Origin: an uncultured Eubacterium sp.
Lineage (GTDB): Bacteria; Bacillota; Clostridia; Oscillospirales; Acutalibacteraceae
Reading direction: 5' to 3'
Assembly: GCA_902462495.1 (NCBI GenBank)
Contig: CABQCC010000006.1
Location: forward strand, 1 to 29,193
DNA length: 29,193 nt
In this document: positions 7,125 through 14,773 of the stretch, in pieces
How the letters are laid out: each line of letters opens with the position of its first letter
Position numbering within the stretch: position 1 is the first letter of the stretch
Translations under genes and position numbers: made by a program
The notes under the pieces: model-generated
The model's database searches: none
The model's input: only the letters and a program-made list of their open reading frames with translations
Told to the model about the DNA's origin: nothing

Positions 7125-7778
7125 ATGAATAATAAAGTTAAAATCTCACCGTCAATTTTGGCGAGCGATTATGCAAATCTTCAGTCCGAACTTGAAAGAA
7201 TTTCCACTTCGGATATGATTCATGTTGATGTTATGGACGGTCATTTTGTGCCGAATATTTCAATCGGCGCACCTGTTACCGCTGCGTGCAAAAAGGTGTG
7301 CGATGTGCCGTTTGATGTGCATTTGATGATCAGCAATCCGCTTGATTATGCAGAGGATTTTGCAAAGGCAGGTGCCGACATTATCTGCTTCCACTCCGAG
7401 TGCGACAGTGACACCGAGGAAACTATCGACAAGATTTTGTCACTCGGCAAAAAGGCAGGTTTGGCTATTAAACCGGCAACTCCGATTGACGAGGTTGTAA
7501 AGTATCTTGACAAGCTTTCTATGGTGCTTGTTATGACAGTTGAGCCGGGCTTTGGCGGTCAAAGCTTTATGGAATCAACTATGCCAAAGGTTGAGGCAAT
7601 CCGCAAGATTAATCCGGATATTGATATTGAGGTTGACGGCGGAATCAATGCCGAAACCATCAAAATTGCCGCAAAGGCAGGCGCAAATGTTTTTGTTGCC
7701 GGTTCTGCTGTTTTCAAGAGCGAAAACCCGGCTGAAACTATTGCTCTTTTGAGGAAAAACGCACAAGATGCACAGTGA
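7125..7778 (+). CDS. rpe: Ribulose-phosphate 3-epimerase
   Basis: A cytoplasmic TIM-barrel enzyme of the pentose phosphate pathway that interconverts D-ribulose 5-phosphate and D-xylulose 5-phosphate. At 217 residues it has the usual family length. Metal and catalytic residues are in place: Ser10 in ISPSILASDYANL, His33/Asp35/Asp37 in MIHVDVMDGHFVPN, His66 in FDVHLMI, the phosphate-binding loop VEPGFGGQSF and catalytic Asp of EVDGGIN, with GSAVF near the end. GGAGCAG lies 8 nt upstream of the ATG. It is first in a run of four co-directional genes; the next gene starts 6 nt after its stop. Confidence 0.97.
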   Translation: MNNKVKISPSILASDYANLQSELERISTSDMIHVDVMDGHFVPNISIGAPVTAACKKVCDVPFDVHLMISNPLDYAEDFAKAGADIICFHSECDSDTEETIDKILSLGKKAGLAIKPATPIDEVVKYLDKLSMVLVMTVEPGFGGQSFMESTMPKVEAIRKINPDIDIEVDGGINAETIKIAAKAGANVFVAGSAVFKSENPAETIALLRKNAQDAQ

Positions 7779-7784
7779 TTTGCT

Positions 7785-8873
7785 ATGAGTAAAAATCAGG
7801 AAAAAAGAAAATTTTATACTAACAAGCATCGCAATGAGCATTGGACGGAAGAACCGCAGGGTAGACCGATTGATTTTGCCGACAAATATACTGTTGACGA
7901 TGAAGCGGGTAATGTTTACAATGACAAACGCCGTGCCGCTCAGCACAAGGCTCAAAAAAGAAAAGAAAACAGACTTCGAGCAATTAAAGTTGTTGTGTCG
8001 TCATTGTTGGCGGTCGTCCTCCTTTTCGGCGGTTACACCGTGATGGATGTGCATATGATTCGTCAGGCGGAGCCGGCTGAAAAATTGCTCAGTCAGGACA
8101 ATGCCGACAGCAATGCTTTGTCGCAGTTGACCATCAATGTGGCGTCGCTTATGACCGAATCCGTCAGTCTTGACAATTCGGCGATGCTCACCTCTGTTAT
8201 CAACGAGGCGCAGAGCACTTCCGCAAACAGCGTAACTTTTGATGCAAAGCGTGATGACGGAACAATCGGCTACCGTTCTTCGCTTGCAACAATCGACACC
8301 TACGGTGCGATGAGCAATGTGGGCAGCGACAGCGTCGGCTCAATCAAAAGACTTGTGGAAAATGATATTATGCCTGTAGCAAGAATTTGTTGCTACAAGG
8401 ATAATGTTTTGCCGTTGCATAACAAAGATTTGGCTGTGAAAAAGGGTAAAAAGCTATATACCGACAGCCAGGGCAATTATTATCTTGACCCAAACAATGA
8501 GCAGGTGTATAACTACATTCTCGATATTGTCAGGGAATTAAAGGGCTATGGCGTTCAGGTTTTTGTATTGTATGGCTATAATCTCCCAAGTGATGTTTCA
8601 AACAAATATAATGACGGCTACAAAGCCTTGTCAAAGAAATTGAAAAAGGACCTCGGCGGTGATGTCAAATTGCTTAAAGAGGTTGAAGTAAAAATCACAG
8701 GCATGGATGCCGAAAGCGGAAATATAACAAATTCCGCAATAGACAAACAAATAAAAAGCTTTGATAAGTTAGGCAATAATCAAATTTATTATATTTCAAC
8801 CGAGCTTGATACAACCCGTGTGTATGAGCATCTTGCATCGGCAGGTGTAGAACGATTCATTCTTGCGGACTGA
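7785..8873 (+). CDS. Membrane-anchored DUF4015-like (degenerate glycosidase-fold) protein
   Basis: This 362-residue protein has a basic cytoplasmic N-terminus (1-66), one membrane helix (about 67-88) and a large outside domain. Residues about 145-270 resemble the DUF4015 putative glycosyl hydrolase barrel: ANSVTFDAKRDDGTIGYRS recalls N-V-FD-K-D-G-Y, and MPVARICCYKDNVLPLHNKDLAVK recalls the family's IARI-V-F-KDPVLA pattern. The family's catalytic-looking FDYVRFP segment is replaced by FVLYGYNLPS, so hydrolysis is doubtful. The SD is weak and the gene follows rpe by 6 nt, suggesting coupling. It may bind cell-wall polysaccharide; this is inference. Confidence 0.75.
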   Translation: MSKNQEKRKFYTNKHRNEHWTEEPQGRPIDFADKYTVDDEAGNVYNDKRRAAQHKAQKRKENRLRAIKVVVSSLLAVVLLFGGYTVMDVHMIRQAEPAEKLLSQDNADSNALSQLTINVASLMTESVSLDNSAMLTSVINEAQSTSANSVTFDAKRDDGTIGYRSSLATIDTYGAMSNVGSDSVGSIKRLVENDIMPVARICCYKDNVLPLHNKDLAVKKGKKLYTDSQGNYYLDPNNEQVYNYILDIVRELKGYGVQVFVLYGYNLPSDVSNKYNDGYKALSKKLKKDLGGDVKLLKEVEVKITGMDAESGNITNSAIDKQIKSFDKLGNNQIYYISTELDTTRVYEHLASAGVERFILAD

Positions 8874-8888
8874 TATAAAGGAGAAAAT

Positions 8889-9761
8889 ATGAAAAAAACG
8901 ATTAAAGCACTGCTGTGCGTGGTTATGATGCTTGCTGTTGTTATGCCGTTCACCGCTTTTGCAGGTGACAAGGCAGAGAGCAAAACGGTTAAAGCACCGA
9001 CCTTGCAATCAATAGAATTCAACGATGCGAAAATTGAGGGCGAATTTTCACCTGCTAAGTTTTATTACAAACTGATTGTAAATTCCGACGGCGAAACACC
9101 GACTCTCAAAAAATACAAGGTCAGCAAAGGTTCGGAGATTTTTGTAACCTACAACCAAGAGGGTATGAACGGCATCAATGTTGAGGTCAAAAATGTTACT
9201 CTTTCGGCAAATTATTTCTTTGAGTACAAGTATAATGATGTCAGCGTAAAGCTTAATTCAAACACAAATCTCAAGGAACTTAATTGTGAACTCGGCTGTG
9301 TTTATCCGACACTCAATAACGAGGAAACCTCTTATCAGCTTTATATTCCAAAGGATATGACGGAGCTGAAATTGACAGCCGTGCCTGAAGATTTGGGTGC
9401 GTTTTGCAATGTTCCAAAGGAATTTAAGATGACAACCGAGCAGAACCCGATTATCGAAGCAAGTGTTGTTTCATCTGACGGAACGCTCAAATCGTATAAA
9501 TTTGAAGTTAAGCGTCTCGGCTTGACATCAAAGGAACTTAAAAAAGAACTGAAAAACAATTCCTATGAGGATATTATCAAAAACGAGGTGTTTCACAAAT
9601 CGCCTCAGTTCAAGGTGATGCTCCTTGGAATTTTCGGCGGAATTATCATTCTTGCAATAGCGGTCTTGATTCTTAAAAGAGTGGCTGTTAAGGCACAGGA
9701 CGATGACGAAACTGAATTTTTTGACTATTCGGACGAGCCTGAAAACGAGGACGGGGAATAG
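8889..9761 (+). CDS. Secreted type I membrane protein with cadherin-like beta-sandwich domains
   Basis: A 290-residue protein with a Sec signal peptide (cleavage near AFAG), two extracellular segments of the cadherin-like beta-sandwich type found in Clostridia (LQSIEFNDAKIEGEFSPAKF, then YQLYIPKDMTELKLTAVPED with closing SYKFEVKRL), one membrane helix near 243-263 and an acidic cytoplasmic tail (DDDETEFFDYSDEPENEDGE). The strong SD AAAGGAG is 6 nt before the ATG. It follows the DUF4015-like gene by 15 nt, and both project from the membrane, so a joint role at the cell surface is plausible. No catalytic residues recognised; function unknown. Confidence 0.75.
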   Translation: MKKTIKALLCVVMMLAVVMPFTAFAGDKAESKTVKAPTLQSIEFNDAKIEGEFSPAKFYYKLIVNSDGETPTLKKYKVSKGSEIFVTYNQEGMNGINVEVKNVTLSANYFFEYKYNDVSVKLNSNTNLKELNCELGCVYPTLNNEETSYQLYIPKDMTELKLTAVPEDLGAFCNVPKEFKMTTEQNPIIEASVVSSDGTLKSYKFEVKRLGLTSKELKKELKNNSYEDIIKNEVFHKSPQFKVMLLGIFGGIIILAIAVLILKRVAVKAQDDDETEFFDYSDEPENEDGE

Positions 9762-9806
9762 TCACATATATCTATAACAAATAAAACAACAAAGGCGGTG
9801 ACAGTA

Positions 9807-11204
9807 ATGAAAGTGGATATTCAGGAAATGAACGAAAACGAAATCATCGAAGAAATCCAAACATTATGTGAAAAAAGAGAGTTTGCAAAACTTAAAAATC
9901 TACTGTCGGAAATGAACCCTGCCGATATAGCGAGCGTTCTTGATGAAGTGTCAGCCAATCAGCGACTGCTTATGTTCCGATTGCTTGCCAAAGAAGAGGC
10001 GGCGGAAACCTTTGTTGAACTTGACAGCGACAATCAGGAGTCACTTATTCACGCATTTTCGGATAGCGAGCTTAAAGAAGTGCTTGATGAACTTTACCTT
10101 GATGATGCCGTTGATGTCATTGAGGAAATGCCTGCAACTGTTGTAAAGAGAATTCTCCGTAATGCCGACAGCAAGATGAGAGAATCAATCAACACTTTGC
10201 TTAAATATCCCGAGGATTCAGCCGGCTCTATTATGACACCGGAGTTTGTTGACCTCAAAAAAGATATGTCGGTTGAGGCGGCTTTCAAGCGAATCAGACG
10301 AACAGGTATCGACAAGGAAACAATTTATACCTGCTATGTTTGCGACAGTTCAAGGAAACTTATCGGCGTAACAACTGTCAAGGAACTTCTCCTCCACGAT
10401 TACGATGATATTATCAGCGAGTTTATGGAAACAAACATTATTTCCCTAAACACGCTTGATGACCAGGAACTTGCAACTCAACTGTTTGATAAGTATAACT
10501 TCCTTGCGCTTCCCGTTGTTGATATGGAAGGTCGTTTGGTAGGTATCATTACGGTCGACGATGCTATCGATGTCATCCAAGAGGAGAACACCGAGGATAT
10601 TCAAAAGATGAACGCTATGCTCCCTACGGAGAAAACATATCTTAAAACTTCGGTTTTTGAAACTTGGAAATCCCGCTTTCCGTGGCTGTTGCTCCTTATG
10701 ATTTCGGCAACATTCACAGGGTCAATTATCACAGGCTTTGAGGACAAGCTTGCAACTATGACTGTTCTTACGGCGTTTATTCCTATGCTTATGGACACCG
10801 GCGGAAATTCCGGCGGTCAGGCAAGCGTAACGGTCATTCGTGCCATGAGCCTCGGCGAAGTAACATTCAAGGATTTCTTCAAGGTTATATGGAAAGAGAT
10901 TCGTGTCGGTTTGGTTTGTGGTTTGAGCCTTGCTGCGGCAAATTTCATCAAGATTTGGCTTGTTGACCATTTGATTATGCACAACGATGATATAACCCTC
11001 ATTGTTGACCTTGCAATTTGCCTCACCTTGGTTGTTGAAATAGTTTTTGCAAAATTCATCGGTTGCACACTTCCTATGATTGCAAAGAAAGTCGGCTTTG
11101 ACCCTGCGGTTATGTCGTCACCGTTCATCACAACCGTTGTTGATGCCGTTTCACTTCTCGTATATTTCGGCATCGCAACCGCATTAATTCCACAATTACA
11201 TTAA
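9807..11204 (+). CDS. mgtE: Magnesium channel/transporter MgtE
   Basis: A 465-residue MgtE-family Mg2+ channel. In order it has an N-terminal superhelical domain (about 10-130, with MNPADIASVLDEV), paired CBS domains (about 140-260) that sense cytoplasmic Mg2+, a plug linker, and five membrane helices (about 290-465). The pore motif MDTGGNSGGQAS includes Asp330, equivalent to the ion-selectivity aspartate of the family. I chose ATG 9807: AAAGGCGG precedes it by 9 nt, whereas the in-frame GTG at 9798 overlaps that SD. No M-box magnesium riboswitch fits in the 45-nt gap upstream. It ends at a terminator shared with the convergent XRE operon. Confidence 0.96.
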   Translation: MKVDIQEMNENEIIEEIQTLCEKREFAKLKNLLSEMNPADIASVLDEVSANQRLLMFRLLAKEEAAETFVELDSDNQESLIHAFSDSELKEVLDELYLDDAVDVIEEMPATVVKRILRNADSKMRESINTLLKYPEDSAGSIMTPEFVDLKKDMSVEAAFKRIRRTGIDKETIYTCYVCDSSRKLIGVTTVKELLLHDYDDIISEFMETNIISLNTLDDQELATQLFDKYNFLALPVVDMEGRLVGIITVDDAIDVIQEENTEDIQKMNAMLPTEKTYLKTSVFETWKSRFPWLLLLMISATFTGSIITGFEDKLATMTVLTAFIPMLMDTGGNSGGQASVTVIRAMSLGEVTFKDFFKVIWKEIRVGLVCGLSLAAANFIKIWLVDHLIMHNDDITLIVDLAICLTLVVEIVFAKFIGCTLPMIAKKVGFDPAVMSSPFITTVVDAVSLLVYFGIATALIPQLH

Positions 11205-11220
11205 TAACATAATTAAAGAA

Positions 11221-11261
11221 TAAAGGAGTCTGCCTCACAGAAAATGAGGTAGACTCCTTTA
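11221..11261. terminator. Shared bidirectional terminator
   Basis: A 17-bp stem with one G-T wobble (11221-11237 with 11245-11261) has T-rich sequence on both sides. It serves mgtE from the left and the XRE operon from the right; the XRE stop codon lies inside the stem. Confidence 0.8.
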
Positions 11262-11549
11262 TTTATCATCACTTTCAAAAAGTTTAATAAGTTGCTCTAT
11301 TACCGTAAGTTGCTCAGAAGAAAGATTTGAAACATCTATCGTGTGTGTATGTTCAATACCGAGTAGATAATCTGTTGTCACATGAAATATTCTTGACAGT
11401 TTAATAAGAATTTCAGGCGATGGTGAACGCTCTTGTAATTCATAATACGAAACAACAGATTTTGTAATGCCGATTTTATCTGCAAGTTCTTTTTGTGTCA
11501 TTTTATGCTTAAGTCGTAATTCTTTTAAATTGCTACCAAAATCAACCAT
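11259..11549 (-). CDS. XRE-family helix-turn-helix regulator
   Basis: A 96-residue protein with a Cro/C1-type HTH at residues about 5-62 (LKELRLKHKMTQKELADKIGITKSVVSYYELQERSPSPEILIKLSRIF) followed by a short acidic tail; DYLLGIE is the usual end of this domain class. I place the start at ATG 11549 instead of 11627: residues upstream do not look like HTH protein, the region is coded in another frame by a 58-residue secreted microprotein, and that gene's TGA overlaps this ATG (ATGGTTGA). There is no SD of its own, consistent with translation by coupling. It probably regulates its own operon. Confidence 0.85.
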   Translation of the reverse strand: MVDFGSNLKELRLKHKMTQKELADKIGITKSVVSYYELQERSPSPEILIKLSRIFHVTTDYLLGIEHTHTIDVSNLSSEQLTVIEQLIKLFESDDK

Positions 11550-11718
11550 ATTTAAAAGTGCAATTCGGTTTATAGCCCCAGATTGACGTTGTTGAACCGC
11601 TGTATTGAGCATAAAATTTGTTTTCATTAGCCCTTGCTACTACTGTAAAATTACAGCAGAAAATAATCAATGTTATAAAAATCGCCAGTATTTTTTTACA
11701 TATATTCTTTTTCATCAT
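11542..11718 (-). CDS. Small secreted peptide precursor (58 residues)
   Basis: A short reading frame easily missed by length cut-offs. It starts MMKKNICKKILAIF, has a hydrophobic core to about residue 26 and an Ala-Arg-Ala cleavage site (VARA then NENK), leaving a mature peptide of about 28 residues rich in Ser/Thr/Tyr/Gly with one cysteine (GYKPNC). An SD (AAAGGAA) lies 8 nt before the ATG. Its ATGA overlaps the stop of the upstream membrane-protein gene, and its TGA overlaps the start of the XRE gene, so all three are coupled. No family recognised. A signalling peptide, toxin-like peptide or partner of the membrane protein are possibilities only. Confidence 0.65.
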   Translation of the reverse strand: MMKKNICKKILAIFITLIIFCCNFTVVARANENKFYAQYSGSTTSIWGYKPNCTFKYG

Positions 11719-12440
11719 AAAACAATTCCTTTCTGATATAATTTGTCATTTGCAGTTTTTGTATCATAATAATAATTTGCAAAATTGTCCCAACGGTTCC
11801 TTGAAAACTTTAAATTAGATGTCGTTAAAAAAACACCTTTATTTTCAATATCTTTATTAATGAACTCAAACTCTTTCAAAACTTGATAATTGATTTTATC
11901 ATAATTATCATTAGTATATTTGAAGCCGTTTTTAGAATAAATATAATATTGTTCAAGACTGTCAACTTTATAATAAATAACAAAAGAATCATTATCATTT
12001 ATTAAAAAATCTTTTATGGTATCTTTGGTTACAATATTATGCAATTTTCCACAATCAATTTTGATACCGACAACATTAGGGTCGATTGTTTTTAAATAGT
12101 CAACTGACCATTCAAAAATATCTTCTAATTGATAATCATCACTAAATCCATATTTTGTTTTTGTAACGCCAAAAGTTCTTTTATTGCATCTGATTTTCCA
12201 AGTCGGAGATGTAGTGTACCAATCAAAAAGAATACCTAAATCCGAATCATCATGAAATTTTTCGCCTTCGTAATCGAGCAGAACTATGTCTTTTTTGTCA
12301 AAATCATATTTATCAACCAAATATTCAACAACCTCTGCTCTGTGGCATTGAACATAAACGGTATGTATAACAAAGCCGAGTAATAACGCAGAAATTATTA
12401 TTATAAATAAGGATTTAACTATTTTCTTTGCTTTTTTCAT
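11715..12440 (-). CDS. Membrane-anchored protein of unknown function
   Basis: A 241-residue protein with a basic start, one membrane helix or uncleaved signal (about 9-31), and an extracellular domain rich in Asp, Tyr and Lys. No family recognised and no enzyme motif seen; Cys84 and Cys124 are the only cysteines beyond the anchor region besides Cys32. The SD AGGGGG is 7 nt before the ATG. Codons are markedly richer in A and T than in genes on both sides, suggesting foreign origin. It leads a leftward operon: its stop overlaps the start of a secreted microprotein, which in turn overlaps an XRE regulator. The topology would suit a surface sensor or immunity protein; this is inference. Confidence 0.75.
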   Translation of the reverse strand: MKKAKKIVKSLFIIIISALLLGFVIHTVYVQCHRAEVVEYLVDKYDFDKKDIVLLDYEGEKFHDDSDLGILFDWYTTSPTWKIRCNKRTFGVTKTKYGFSDDYQLEDIFEWSVDYLKTIDPNVVGIKIDCGKLHNIVTKDTIKDFLINDNDSFVIYYKVDSLEQYYIYSKNGFKYTNDNYDKINYQVLKEFEFINKDIENKGVFLTTSNLKFSRNRWDNFANYYYDTKTANDKLYQKGIVL

Positions 12441-12535
12441 ATTATAACCCCCTATAATACTAATATATCATAAAATAAATTAACATAAAAGTAGAAAATT
12501 AATATTAAAAATGAACAAGGCTTGAATCATTTTTA

Positions 12536-12564
12536 TTGACAACAACACACGAATAAAATATCAT
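12536..12564 (+). promoter_or_regulatory. Promoter of phosphatase gene, apparently leaderless
   Basis: Consensus TTGACA (12536-12541), a 17-nt spacer and TATCAT (12559-12564) predict transcription starting about at 12571, which is the first base of the phosphatase ATG. No SD is present upstream of that ATG. Confidence 0.6.
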
Positions 12565-12570
12565 ATAGTT

Positions 12571-13032
12571 ATGATTAAAATTATGTTTGTGTGCCACGGC
12601 AACATTTGCCGTTCGCCGATGGCTGAATTAGTGTTAAAAGATATGGTTAAGCGCAGAGGTTTGGAAAAGGATTTTGTAATTGCTTCCTCTGCTACCAGTA
12701 CGGAAGAAATATGGAACGGTGTGGGCAATCCTGTTTATCCGCCTGCAAAAGGTGTTCTTCAAGGTCACGGCATTGACCCAAGCGGAAAAAGAGCCGTTCA
12801 GCTTAAAGCGAGTGACTACGATAAATACGATTTATTCATCGGTATGGATAGCAACAATATCCGCAATATGACTCGTATTCTCGGCGGAGATAAGGACAGC
12901 AAAATTCATAAGCTGATGGAATACACAGGCAGTAACTCTGATGTTTCTGATCCTTGGTATACCCGTGATTTTGACAGGTGCTACAAGGACATATATTCCG
13001 GTTGCGAAGCATTGCTAAACAGCTTACTATAA
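12571..13032 (+). CDS. Low-molecular-weight protein tyrosine phosphatase
   Basis: A 153-residue cytoplasmic phosphatase of the LMW-PTP/arsenate-reductase superfamily. The phosphate loop is CHGNICRS with nucleophile Cys8 and Arg14 (CX5R), and the general acid is Asp127 in the DPWY loop. Both are in the expected places and the length is normal. Bacterial members often act on BY-kinases of polysaccharide synthesis, but no such kinase is in the window. ATG 12571 has no SD; the alternative ATG 12583 also lacks one and would leave the P-loop almost at the N-terminus. The promoter position suggests a leaderless message. An alpha/beta hydrolase gene follows after 32 nt. Confidence 0.95.
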   Translation: MIKIMFVCHGNICRSPMAELVLKDMVKRRGLEKDFVIASSATSTEEIWNGVGNPVYPPAKGVLQGHGIDPSGKRAVQLKASDYDKYDLFIGMDSNNIRNMTRILGGDKDSKIHKLMEYTGSNSDVSDPWYTRDFDRCYKDIYSGCEALLNSLL

Positions 13033-13064
13033 TTATTGATTGAAACTACGAAAGGATGAAATAT

Positions 13065-13823
13065 ATGAAAATTAAACCATTCAAGATTACAAGTTCGGAA
13101 AATACATTAAGAGGAATAATGCTTAACTGTGATGCAAAAACCCCTAAAAAGACAGTCATTTTATGCCATGGCTTTGCAAGCAATATGCTGATTACCTCGC
13201 CTTATGCAAAGGCATTTACAGATTCAGGATATGCCGTAATTATGTTTGATTTTTGTATGTCCGGCAGTGGAATTTCCGGTGGCAAAAGTGTAAATATGAG
13301 CGTACAGACTCAAAAGAAAAATCTACTTGACGTGCTTGAATATGCGAAAGCTCTTGATTTTGTTGACAACAATCATATAACCCTTTGCGGTTGCAGTCAG
13401 GGTGGACTTGTTTGTTCGTTGGCAGCTGCCGAAAAAGAGGACGAAATCGAGAGGCTGATTATGTATTATCCTGCCCTTTGTATTCCCGATGATTCAAGAT
13501 GCGGATGTGTAATCGGAACAAAGATCGATCCAAACAATGTGCCTGACAGCTTCCACGGTGTTTTTATCAAGCTCGGCAAAAAGTATGTTGAATATGCAAG
13601 AACCCTTGACCCTTATGAGCAGATTTGCACCTTCAAAAAGCCTGTTTTGATTATTCACGGAATTGAGGACAAGCTCGTTAAGATTGAGTATTCAAGAAAA
13701 GCGAATGAGAGATACGATGATTGCGAACTGATTGAGGTTCACGGCGACCATGGCTTTATTCTAAAGGGCTTCAAAGCCGGCAAGAAAGCAACTGTAAAGT
13801 ATTTGAAGGATTTGGATTTGTAA
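13065..13823 (+). CDS. Alpha/beta hydrolase (serine peptidase/esterase-like)
   Basis: A 252-residue alpha/beta-hydrolase-fold protein without signal peptide. The oxyanion region is LCHGFASN, the nucleophile elbow GCSQGG, the acid Asp in IHGIEDKLVK and the histidine in VHGDHGF; the catalytic triad is complete and in order. Family members include carboxylesterases and acyl-peptidase-like enzymes; the substrate cannot be told from sequence. I chose ATG 13065 because AAAGG (13051-13055) sits 9 nt upstream, while the in-frame ATG at 13056 touches that SD. It likely shares a transcript with the phosphatase gene. Confidence 0.9.
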   Translation: MKIKPFKITSSENTLRGIMLNCDAKTPKKTVILCHGFASNMLITSPYAKAFTDSGYAVIMFDFCMSGSGISGGKSVNMSVQTQKKNLLDVLEYAKALDFVDNNHITLCGCSQGGLVCSLAAAEKEDEIERLIMYYPALCIPDDSRCGCVIGTKIDPNNVPDSFHGVFIKLGKKYVEYARTLDPYEQICTFKKPVLIIHGIEDKLVKIEYSRKANERYDDCELIEVHGDHGFILKGFKAGKKATVKYLKDLDL

Positions 13824-13879
13824 TGTGCTATGAAAATTCTAATTGATGCAGACAATCGAGATAGTAAAAGAGAATAAAA

Positions 13880-14266
13880 TTGAGGTTAGCTTATGATAAA
13901 GAGCAACAGACAAAAAGGGAAGAAAAGCGAAAAAAAGATATTGCAAAGGCAAAAGAAAAACTCAATTTAGAAAAAACAGAATTAAATAAAAAGATTAATG
14001 ATTTACTAAATGATATTGATAATCATCCGCAAAAAAATATTATTGAGGAAACAAAATTTCAAATATCAAAGTTAAAAAATGAAAAAGAATCTTTGAGCTT
14101 TTTTGAAATCGGTAAAAAGAAAACGCTTCAAAAACAAATTGATGATTTTACATATCATCTGAATGAGTATACAGAGTATATGGAGAAAGACATTGCAAAT
14201 CTTGAAGAAGAAATTAATATTGCTAAAGCAAGAATTGAAGAAATTGATTTAGAATTATCCATTTGA
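13880..14266 (+). pseudogene. Coiled-coil protein, probably a 5'-truncated gene remnant
   Basis: This open frame encodes 128 residues that are almost wholly charged coiled coil (heptads from about 5 to 125, interrupted near NHPQKN), with the segment FFEIGKKKTLQKQIDDF, which resembles the C-terminal part of larger clostridial membrane or zinc-ribbon proteins having a Lys-rich coiled coil. The only usable start is TTG 13880 with a poor SD, and composition is more A-rich than the genes beside it. Upstream (13830-13877) is a 15-codon frame starting MKILIDADN. I think this is the surviving 3' end of a lost gene; a small intact coiled-coil protein is the alternative. Its stop overlaps the -35 box of the thiamine operon. 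Confidence 0.5.
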
Positions 14267-14291
14267 CATAATGTGAAGAAAGTGGTAAAAT
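14263..14291 (+). promoter_or_regulatory. Promoter of the thiamine uptake operon
   Basis: Consensus TTGACA (14263-14268), a 17-nt spacer and TAAAAT (14286-14291) give a predicted start near 14298, just before the riboswitch. Confidence 0.75.
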
Positions 14292-14307
14292 ATCGTTAAC
14301 TTAATAA

Positions 14308-14395
14308 GTCAGGGGTGCTGATTGTTTTTCAATCTTGGCTGAGATTATACCCTTCTAACCTGTTCGGTAATGCGAGCGTAGGAAGACGATATAAA
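14308..14395 (+). ncRNA. TPP riboswitch (THI element)
   Basis: The conserved core is present in order: AGGGGTGCT, the GGCTGAGATTATACCC pyrimidine-sensing helix, AACCTG, and TCGGTAATGCGAGCGTAGGAAG split over P4/P5. It senses thiamine pyrophosphate. The 5' strand GGTGCTGA (14314-14321) can pair with TCAGCACC (14405-14412), which overlaps the first arm of the terminator, giving a clear switch between antiterminator and terminator. It controls the importer genes from 14474 to 17293. Confidence 0.96.
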
Positions 14396-14408
14396 TTTAG
14401 GATTTCAG

Positions 14409-14433
14409 CACCGATTTTTTCGGTGTTTTTTTT
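14409..14433 (+). terminator. TPP-riboswitch-controlled terminator
   Basis: CACCGA (14409-14414) pairs with TCGGTG (14420-14425), followed by eight T. Its left arm overlaps the antiterminator partner of the aptamer, so TPP binding should free the terminator and shut the operon off. Confidence 0.9.
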
Positions 14434-14473
14434 CTTGACTTATCAAGAATATTATGAAAGGAAGTATTTTATT

Positions 14474-14773
14474 ATGAAAGCAAGTGTTGCTATTCAGGTT
14501 TTGCCAAGCGTAAATGATGAGGACGAACTTATCCGCATTGTTGACGAGGTTATTGCATACATCAAGTCAACAGGACTTAATTGTTATGTAGGTCCGTTCG
14601 AAACTACCATTGAGGGCGAAAGCTATGATGAGCTTATGGAAATTGTTGCAAACTGCCAAAAAGTTGCAATCAAGGCAGGTTGCCCAAGCGTGAGTGCATA
14701 TGTCAAGGTGGTTTACAATCCTGAGGGCGAGGTATTGACCATTGACAAAAAAGTTACAAAACATCACCAATAA
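14474..14773 (+). CDS. Thiamine-binding protein, MTH1187/YkoF-like (DUF77)
   Basis: A 99-residue cytoplasmic protein of the thiamine-binding MTH1187/YkoF family, a ferredoxin-like fold that binds thiamine or its hydroxymethylpyrimidine part. It shows the typical opening VAIQVLPSVNDEDELIRIVDEVIAYI and VGPFETTIEGESYDELMEIV. ATG 14474 follows AAAGGAAG; the same frame is open back into the riboswitch but that part is RNA structure. It is the first gene after the TPP switch, and the permease start lies inside its 3' end (32-nt overlap). Homologues commonly accompany ThiXYZ-type importers; whether it is a chaperone or sensor for the ligand is not settled. Confidence 0.85.
   Translation: MKASVAIQVLPSVNDEDELIRIVDEVIAYIKSTGLNCYVGPFETTIEGESYDELMEIVANCQKVAIKAGCPSVSAYVKVVYNPEGEVLTIDKKVTKHHQ

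Noticed and set aside
9781..9806. Magnesium riboswitch (M-box or ykkC-like) before mgtE
   Set aside because: Only 45 nt separate the genes, too short, and no conserved core is present.
11550..11627. Longer start for the XRE regulator
   Set aside because: The extra residues are out-of-frame reading of the microprotein gene, and the ATG at 11549 matches the family start.
14315..14473. N-terminal extension of the thiamine-binding protein into the riboswitch
   Set aside because: The segment is the TPP aptamer and terminator; the ATG at 14474 has a good SD and matches family length.
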